Positions 15,080 through 20,266 of a DNA stretch of 20,266 nt are shown piece after piece. This DNA is from Bacteroidales bacterium. Lineage in GTDB: Bacteria > Bacteroidota > Bacteroidia > Bacteroidales > Muribaculaceae. The notes under the pieces were generated by a model. It was not told the origin of the DNA. It ran no database searches and saw nothing but the letters and a program-made list of their open reading frames with translations. Positions within the stretch are counted from its first letter, which is position 1, and each line of letters begins with the position of its first letter. A program made the position numbers and the translations under genes. The DNA lies in contig DXYS01000090.1 of assembly GCA_019415705.1 (NCBI GenBank), forward strand, positions 1-20,266, written 5' to 3'.

Positions 15080-15963
15080 ATTCGGTCTATTATCTGACGA
15101 TGGGCGGCGCGGAGAGTCACAGAGCGGCGGCGCAGGGCCTCGGCGGCGGTTTGCTCATCGAAATAAGCGTTTGCAAAATGTTGATATATATAGTCGACGG
15201 CCACGTCTGACGGATGCTTCATGTCTGCGGCATAGAAGCGGTAGTCGCGCAGATCGTCGAGCATAATTTCATATGATGGGAAATAGTCGGCCTCATCGGC
15301 CAAAGCCTCACAGGCGAGCAGCAGGCGCGCCTTAGACAGTTCATTGCCGTGCAGACCGTCGGCAAGATGGCGTATGGGGCTTACGGTCAGCAGCAGATGC
15401 TTGCCGTCGGCTTTGATGCGCTCGGCCAAAGGGCGCCAGCAGTCGGTGATGCGCTCGACCGCGATAGTACGGCGTTCGAAATACTCCGAGGGAAATTTAT
15501 GGCAGTTGCCGACAGGCCAATCAGACTCGGCGCCGGTGACATAGTAGCCGAACGATGAGCCGAACGTCAGCACCACAACCGTAGCCTCGCGGTAAGTCTC
15601 GGCCAAACGGTCGAGCCCGGCGTTAAGCTCGGCACAGAGAGCGTCGGCGTCAGCGCTCTGCCATCGCGAGGCGAAGTCAAGGCAATGGCCGACGCCCGCG
15701 TCGTCGACTGTCAGTTCAGCCGGCGTGTAGCGTCGGTCGTCAAATATCATTCTCAACACCGAGGCTATCGACAGCGGATTATATAACGGTCCGAAGGGAT
15801 TGCGCGTAACCGCGAAACCGTCTCTTTCAAGACGTTCTCCAACGCTATCAGTGAAGCACGAGCCGAGCATCAGCAGGCGGTCAGCGTGGCTTATGGCAAA
15901 CGTGCCGCGCGGCGTCTCTATCTCGGTGCGCAATTTCAGCTTGACCTCTCCCCGGCGTCCCAT
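15076..15963 (-). CDS. GSCFA-domain protein (SGNH-like hydrolase)
   Basis: 295 residues. The family signature L-G-S-C-F-T-D-S-V-G is at 33-42 (Ser35 in GSC as putative nucleophile), followed by RNPFGPLYNPLSIASVL near 54-70. Later blocks are VVLTFGSSFGYYV near 128 and LLTVSPIRHLADG near 193 with a candidate catalytic His. GSCFA proteins are considered SGNH/GDSL-type hydrolases or acyl esterases; no substrate has been settled. No signal peptide is seen, so the site of action is unclear. The gene starts 1 bp after the PorE-like gene and its TGA overlaps the murF-alr ATG by 4 bp. This placement suggests a role linked to envelope precursor chemistry (inference). Confidence 0.9.
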   Translation of the reverse strand: MGRRGEVKLKLRTEIETPRGTFAISHADRLLMLGSCFTDSVGERLERDGFAVTRNPFGPLYNPLSIASVLRMIFDDRRYTPAELTVDDAGVGHCLDFASRWQSADADALCAELNAGLDRLAETYREATVVVLTFGSSFGYYVTGAESDWPVGNCHKFPSEYFERRTIAVERITDCWRPLAERIKADGKHLLLTVSPIRHLADGLHGNELSKARLLLACEALADEADYFPSYEIMLDDLRDYRFYAADMKHPSDVAVDYIYQHFANAYFDEQTAAEALRRRSVTLRAAHRQIIDRI

Positions 15964-15964
15964 A

Positions 15965-17926
15965 TCAATACATCTGATAATCTATCGAGAGCACCTGAAA
16001 CTCGGTGCGGCGGTTTATCTGATCGGCCACCTCCTGATCTTCGGGAGAAAGTTGCAGGATATACTCCTCGGTCAGAACATCACCCTCTTTGAACTGCGGA
16101 TACTCGCGGGCGAGTTTCTTGGTGATTTTCTTCGGCCGCGACTCGCCGTAGCCCTGCGACTGCAGGCGGTCGGGGCTGATGCCGACTGATATCAGGTAAT
16201 CGATAACCGAGCGTGCGCGGCGCGACGAAAGATTGATGTTATACTCGTCAGTGCCCTTGCGGTCAGTGTGCGAGGCCATCTCGATGGTCACATTTGGATT
16301 GTCGCGGAGCACCTGAGCCATCTCGTCGAGCGCAGTCTTGGACTCAGGACGTAGCGTGGCGCGGTTAAAATCATAGAAAATATTGTCGATAACAACGGGT
16401 TTGGTAATCGACGACAGAATAAAGTCGACGCCATACTCCGCATCCTCCTCGGCAATATCCGATGTAAACTCGCGCTTGGAGTTGAGATAGCCCTTGGCGC
16501 CGGCGAGCATTACATACCTGACGCCGCGGTCGAGCGGGAAGCTGAACGAGCCGTCAGCTCGAGCCACCTGTTTCTGATTGCTGCCGTCGTTGCCCACGAT
16601 GCGTATCACGGCGTTGGGGACGGGCTCCTCATCGCGGTCAAGCACCCATCCGCTGATAAGTATTTTGAGTTCGGGAAGTTCAAATGAGTAGATATGGTCA
16701 TAACCTCGCTGGTCGCCGCGGTTTGAGCTGAAAAAACCGCTCTCGCCCTCGCCGAATGTGATGCCGAAGTCATCAGAGGCCGAGTTGACGGGCGAGCCCA
16801 TATTGGTGACGCTCCAGCCTCCCGAGGGGGTCAGACGCGCGCAGAAGAGGTCGAGTCCGCCCATGCCGGGATGTCCGTCAGAGGCGAAGTAGAGCAGCGA
16901 GTCGGTGCGTACATAAGGAAAGACCTCGTCGCCGGGAGTATTGATCCATTCGCCGAGATTCTCTAAAGAGCCTATTTTATCGACAAGATTTATGCGCCAG
17001 ATGTCCTTGCCTCCTTGTCCGCCGGGCATATCAGACGAGAAATAGAGCCACTGACCGTCGGGCGAGACGGCCGGATGTCCGTAACTCGATATCGTGTCGG
17101 CGGTGATTTCAAACTTTACAGGCTTACTCCACGATGCGTCGCTGCGCTGAGAGGTGTATATCTCCACACCGGTGTTGGCATTCGGCTCGCGGCGCGCCCG
17201 TGTCAGATACATAGTCGCTCCGTCAGGAGAGAACGACACTATACCCTCCTCTACCTCCGAGTTTAGCTCTCCCTCGACAGGCTCGGGACGCTGCCACTCG
17301 CCGCGCTCGTTCTTTGAGGCTGTCCAGATGTCGCTTTTCTTCATGCCGTTGATTTCGCTGCGGTGTGTGCCGGTCACCTTCTCGTTTGTGGTGGTGTAGT
17401 ATATGCGGTCATACGACTTGTCATAATACATCGGTGCATAATCGGCACGGCGGCTATTGAAGAGTTTGGGCTGGCGCACGACATAACGGGTACGCGGACC
17501 GCGCTCGGCGCCTATCTTCGCACCTGCCAAACCGTTGAGAGCCTTTTTGTCATCAGGGCGCAGCTTGAGATACTCCTCATAGGCCGTGATAGCCTGCTGA
17601 TAGCGGCCCTCGGCGTGGAGCGACTCAGCGAGATGCAGCTGCAGCAGCGTGTCTTCATAACCATATCTCACCGCATTCTGGTAAGCGGCCGACGCGCGTG
17701 CACTCTGGCTCAGACGACGGTGACACTCTGCCATCTTATAGGCCACTTCGCCACGCAGTTTGCGCTCCTCCTTCTTGGTAAGTTTGTTATATACCTTGCG
17801 ATATGTGCGCGAGGCGTCATAATACTCGCCACGTGCCATCTGTTCGTCGGCTACCGACAGTTTGGCGCCTCCGCAAGAGGTCAGCAGGGCGGCTGCGACG
17901 AGTGTGTATATCAGTTTTTTATACAT
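15965..17926 (-). CDS. PorE-like outer-membrane lipoprotein: TPR, PD40 propeller, CRD and OmpA domains
   Basis: 653 residues. A lipoprotein signal peptide ends at L-T-S-C (Cys18). Then come TPR-like helices (about 25-140, with A-Y-Q-N-A-V and A-I-T-A-Y-E-E-Y-L-K-L-R-P-D-D), PD40/WD40-type blades (about 160-420: SFSPDGATMYLT, AVSPDGQWLYFSSD, GGLDLF, FFSSNRGDQRGYDHIY), a carboxypeptidase regulatory-like domain (about 425-510: ISGWVLDRDEEPVPNAVI) and an OmpA C-terminal domain (about 525-650: YDFNRATLRPES, ASHTDRKGTDEYN, LSSRRA). This is the order in PorE of Porphyromonas gingivalis, a T9SS lipoprotein that contacts peptidoglycan. No other T9SS core gene is in the window, so the T9SS role is unproven. 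It is the first gene of the five-gene envelope operon. Confidence 0.88.
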   Translation of the reverse strand: MYKKLIYTLVAAALLTSCGGAKLSVADEQMARGEYYDASRTYRKVYNKLTKKEERKLRGEVAYKMAECHRRLSQSARASAAYQNAVRYGYEDTLLQLHLAESLHAEGRYQQAITAYEEYLKLRPDDKKALNGLAGAKIGAERGPRTRYVVRQPKLFNSRRADYAPMYYDKSYDRIYYTTTNEKVTGTHRSEINGMKKSDIWTASKNERGEWQRPEPVEGELNSEVEEGIVSFSPDGATMYLTRARREPNANTGVEIYTSQRSDASWSKPVKFEITADTISSYGHPAVSPDGQWLYFSSDMPGGQGGKDIWRINLVDKIGSLENLGEWINTPGDEVFPYVRTDSLLYFASDGHPGMGGLDLFCARLTPSGGWSVTNMGSPVNSASDDFGITFGEGESGFFSSNRGDQRGYDHIYSFELPELKILISGWVLDRDEEPVPNAVIRIVGNDGSNQKQVARADGSFSFPLDRGVRYVMLAGAKGYLNSKREFTSDIAEEDAEYGVDFILSSITKPVVIDNIFYDFNRATLRPESKTALDEMAQVLRDNPNVTIEMASHTDRKGTDEYNINLSSRRARSVIDYLISVGISPDRLQSQGYGESRPKKITKKLAREYPQFKEGDVLTEEYILQLSPEDQEVADQINRRTEFQVLSIDYQMY

Positions 17927-17999
17927 TGATGAATTGCTGATAGTCAGATTTGTTTCTTAGAGTATAACGCAAAGTGACGACTGCTTATTATGTTTATGA

Positions 18000-18037
18000 C
18001 CGAAGCCGCTACGGAGCAGTCTCCGGCGCGGCTTCGG
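18000..18037. repeat. Strong imperfect palindrome in the FKBP-PorE intergenic gap
   Basis: CCGAAGCCGC (18000-18009) is perfectly inverted as GCGGCTTCGG (18028-18037). GGAG (18013-18016) pairs with CTCC (18021-18024) inside, with a CAGT loop. No T-run follows on either strand, so it is not a standard intrinsic terminator. It could be an RNA processing or stabilising hairpin, a partial terminator, or a copy of a dispersed palindrome. The rest of the 17927-18061 gap holds no clear promoter. Confidence 0.7.
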
Positions 18038-18061
18038 CGATAAGTCTGTCTATGGAGTAAG

Positions 18062-18640
18062 TTACTGCTCTGAGGGCAGCTCGTAGGCTGCGATATCAAC
18101 CAGACGTATACCGAACTTGAGATTTGAGTAGCCGGGAATAGAGCCGGTCGACGATGTGCCGTAACCCATCTGATAAGGCACGATGACCTCAGCCGTATCT
18201 CCGACATTCATGTCACAGACGGCGGCCGCCCAGCCGGGAATTAGGCTGCTGAGCTGCGCACGGTATATGCCCGGGCCCCAAGTAGTGACATTAGTCGACG
18301 AGTCGACCGGCGTTCCGTTATAGAGCTCGAGTCTGTAGCGCACGTCAATGGTGCTCGTATAGAGCGGCTTGAGTAAATCAGGATTATCGCTACGCTCATT
18401 GAAGTAATGCACGAGCACAAACGAGCCGGCGTCCCAGCGAGGGATAATAGTCTTGTAGTAAGGCTGTCCGTCATCGCCCTTGCGCGACTGCATCTCGGCA
18501 AGCCACTGGTTGTTGATGTCACGCCACTGACGCAGGTTGATGGTATTCGCTCCGTTATTGTCATCTTCGTTGCATCCGGCAAATGTCAGCCCGAGGCACA
18601 CGGCGACGGCGAGCATTAATATAAAGGGTAGTTTTTTCAT
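18062..18640 (-). CDS. FKBP-type peptidyl-prolyl cis-trans isomerase, lipoprotein
   Basis: 192 residues. The signal peptide MKKLPFILMLAVAVCLGLTFAGC ends in a lipobox (F-A-G-C, Cys23), followed by acidic N-E-D-D-N-N, so an outer-membrane or periplasmic lipoprotein is expected. The FKBP domain occupies about 85-190: V-R-Y-R-L-E-L-Y-N-G-T-P-V-D-S-S, then SLIPGWAAAVCDMNVGDTAEVIVPYQMGYG and SIPGYSNLKFGIRLVDI. It should catalyse proline isomerisation during envelope protein folding. It starts 8 bp after lemA, which follows glyS. FKBP lipoproteins are often found near glyS in Bacteroidales. Some active-site aromatic residues differ from human FKBP12, so activity may be modest. Confidence 0.88.
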   Translation of the reverse strand: MKKLPFILMLAVAVCLGLTFAGCNEDDNNGANTINLRQWRDINNQWLAEMQSRKGDDGQPYYKTIIPRWDAGSFVLVHYFNERSDNPDLLKPLYTSTIDVRYRLELYNGTPVDSSTNVTTWGPGIYRAQLSSLIPGWAAAVCDMNVGDTAEVIVPYQMGYGTSSTGSIPGYSNLKFGIRLVDIAAYELPSEQ

Positions 18641-18648
18641 CGTCGTTA

Positions 18649-19257
18649 TCAGAATTGTACTTTAGGAGCGCTCTGAGCCTCAGCGTCAGCCTCATACTGC
18701 TCTTTTGCAGAGAAGCCGAAGATTCCGGCGAAGATATTGCCGGGGAAACGTTTCACCTTCAGGTTATAGTCGCGCACAGCCTCATTGTATCGGCTGCGGT
18801 AAGTCGCGATGCGGTTCTCGGTGCCCTCAAGCTGATCCTGCAGCCCCATAAACTGCTCGTTAGCCTTCAGGTCTGGATATGCCTCGTGCACGGCATTGAC
18901 ATAAACGCTGAACTGACTGCTGAGCTGACGCAGAGCCTGTGCATACGCGTTTTCATTGGGAGCGTTTAGAGCCTCGCGTGCGGCCTGCATGACGCCTGTA
19001 GTGTCGACGGGGGCGATACCGGCACGTGCGTTTGTGACATTCTGCAGTGTCGTTGACTCATGGGCGGCATAGCCCTTGACAGTCTCGACAAGGTTGGGTA
19101 TCAGGTCATAACGGCGCTGATACTGCGTCTGAACATCAGCCTGAGCCTTGTCGACATCCTGCTCGGCTGTGACCAAGCTGTTATAGTTGCTGCAGCCCAT
19201 GCCGCAGAGCACGGCGATGACGAGGACGATTATCGCGGGAACGATTACTTTCTTCAT
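18649..19257 (-). CDS. lemA: LemA family protein
   Basis: 202 residues. One N-terminal hydrophobic segment (about 4-20) is followed by the LemA core: Y-N-S-L-V-T-A-E-Q-D-V-D-K-A-Q-A-D-V near 25-42, then Q-R-R-Y-D-L-I-P-N-L-V-E-T-V-K-G-Y-A near 47-64 with a following A-H-E-S. Helical heptads fill the rest, and the end has the usual N-x-x-V-x-x-x-P-G-N-I-x-A-G-I-F-G-F. LemA proteins are single-pass envelope proteins of unclear function, sometimes tied to stress or membrane protein quality. A Cys at 22 (G-M-G-C) lies where a lipobox could be, but the -3 residue is not typical, so a membrane helix is preferred. It lies 26 bp after glyS. Confidence 0.93.
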   Translation of the reverse strand: MKKVIVPAIIVLVIAVLCGMGCSNYNSLVTAEQDVDKAQADVQTQYQRRYDLIPNLVETVKGYAAHESTTLQNVTNARAGIAPVDTTGVMQAAREALNAPNENAYAQALRQLSSQFSVYVNAVHEAYPDLKANEQFMGLQDQLEGTENRIATYRSRYNEAVRDYNLKVKRFPGNIFAGIFGFSAKEQYEADAEAQSAPKVQF

Positions 19258-19283
19258 TAGTTTGGTGTTTTTGGTTAAATGAC

Positions 19284-20266
19284 TTAGCCGAGCTTGCGCA
19301 GAAGCGATGTCAGGCTGACGCGGTCATGGATGAGTTTGTGGAGGTCGGCGACGTTGACGCGTGTCTGCTCCATCGAGTCACGCTCACGCAGGGTGACGGT
19401 GTTGTCCTCGAGCGTCTGATGGTCGACGGTGATGCAGTAAGGAGTGCCGATGGCGTCCTGACGGCGGTAACGCTTGCCGATAGTATCTTTTTCTTCGTAA
19501 TGTGTAGAGAAGTCAAACTTGAGGTCGTTGACAATTTCGCGGGCCTTCTCGGGAAGTCCGTCTTTCTTGACAAGCGGCAGCACGGCGCATTTGACCGGTG
19601 CGAGGGCTGCGGGCAGGTGAAGTACGACGCGTGTATCGCCACCCTCCAATGCCTGCTCCTCATAGCTCGAGCAGAGCACGCTCAGGAACATGCGGTCGAC
19701 ACCGATTGAGGTCTCGATGACATAGGGCGTATAGCTCTCGTTGAGCTCGGGGTCGAAGTACTGAATCTTCTTGCCGGAGTATTTCTCATGCTGTGACAGG
19801 TCGAAGTTTGTGCGCGAATGGATACCCTCGACCTCTTTGAAACCGAAAGGCATGAGGAACTCGATGTCTGTGGCGGCGTTGGCATAATGAGCCAGCTTCT
19901 CGTGGTCGTGGTAGCGGTATTTCTCGTCGCCGAGACCGAGAGCCTTGTGCCATTTGAGACGCCACTCTTTCCACTGTTTAAACCATTTGATTTCCTCACC
20001 GGGACGGACGAAGAACTGCATCTCCATCTGCTCGAACTCGCGCATGCGGAAGATGAACTGACGGGCCACAATCTCGTTGCGGAACGCTTTGCCTATCTGA
20101 GCGATGCCGAAGGGGATGCGCATACGGCCGGTTTTCTGAACGTTGAGATAGTTGACGAAGATGCCCTGTGCGGTCTCGGGTCGCAGATAGACTGTCATCG
20201 AGCCGTCGGCTGTCGAGCCCATCTCGGTCTTGAACATGAGGTTGAACTGGCGCACATCGGTCCAGT
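19284..20266 (-). CDS. glyS: Glycyl-tRNA synthetase (homodimer type), N-terminus cut by window edge
   Basis: The C-terminal 327 residues are present. The listed start at 20255 is a GTG inside the gene; the frame continues through T-D-V-R-Q-F-N-L-M-F-K-T to the window edge. Diagnostic segments are Y-L-R-P-E-T-A-Q-G-I-F-V-N, FRNEIVARQFIFRMREFEQMEMQFFV (class II motif 2 region), SIGVDRMFLSVL (motif 3), and a HGTP-type anticodon-binding domain with KRYRRQDAIGTPYCITVD. It charges tRNA-Gly with glycine in the cytosol as an alpha-2 enzyme, unlike the alpha2-beta2 form of Proteobacteria. lemA follows at 26 bp, then the FKBP gene, suggesting co-transcription. Confidence 0.97.
   Translation of the reverse strand, partial: WTDVRQFNLMFKTEMGSTADGSMTVYLRPETAQGIFVNYLNVQKTGRMRIPFGIAQIGKAFRNEIVARQFIFRMREFEQMEMQFFVRPGEEIKWFKQWKEWRLKWHKALGLGDEKYRYHDHEKLAHYANAATDIEFLMPFGFKEVEGIHSRTNFDLSQHEKYSGKKIQYFDPELNESYTPYVIETSIGVDRMFLSVLCSSYEEQALEGGDTRVVLHLPAALAPVKCAVLPLVKKDGLPEKAREIVNDLKFDFSTHYEEKDTIGKRYRRQDAIGTPYCITVDHQTLEDNTVTLRERDSMEQTRVNVADLHKLIHDRVSLTSLLRKLG

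Noticed and set aside
19189..19257. LemA as a lipoprotein
   Set aside because: A Cys at residue 22 follows the hydrophobic stretch, but G-M-G before it is a poor lipobox; LemA proteins normally keep an N-terminal membrane helix.

Overview
The window reads as chromosomal core DNA of a Bacteroidota bacterium, most likely order Bacteroidales and possibly a Muribaculaceae-like gut commensal (the family is inference). Evidence: a MurF-alanine racemase fusion, GldH, a PorE-like OmpA lipoprotein, a GSCFA protein, a homodimer-type glycyl-tRNA synthetase, and promoters of the Bacteroidota form TTTG-N19-21-TAnnTTTG. I see no insertion sequence, phage gene, CRISPR array, tRNA or rRNA. All genes except two small membrane-protein genes near 8.1-8.6 kb lie on the minus strand, so transcription runs mainly from high to low coordinates.

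Right end (20266 to 18062): the C-terminal two-thirds of glyS, lemA and an FKBP-type lipoprotein isomerase, closely spaced. A gap of about 135 bp with a strong hairpin follows. Next comes a compact five-gene envelope operon (17926 to 9251) with 4-bp overlaps or 1-bp gaps: PorE-like lipoprotein, GSCFA hydrolase, MurF-Alr fusion, and two paralogous membrane-anchored LtaS/sulfatase-superfamily transferases. It links late peptidoglycan precursor synthesis to a predicted outer-membrane peptidoglycan anchor and to periplasmic head-group or acyl modification.

Middle (9195 to 5683): rplS with a near-consensus promoter and a strong bidirectional terminator. The convergent plus-strand pair encodes a 48-residue membrane peptide and a GlsB/YeaQ-like protein. 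Then the pta-ackA acetate pathway operon with its own terminator.

Left end (5643 to 1): a promoter followed by a small coiled-coil gene, zapA, a structured intergenic RNA that I interpret as 6S RNA, rny (RNase Y), a RicT/PSP1 gene, gldH, a HAD phosphatase and the start of an M24 aminopeptidase-family gene that runs off the window. The points most worth a second look are the rny-ricT pair, the candidate 6S RNA, a 9-bp tandem repeat encoding the N-terminus of GldH, and the two LtaS-like paralogs with serine in place of the usual threonine nucleophile.
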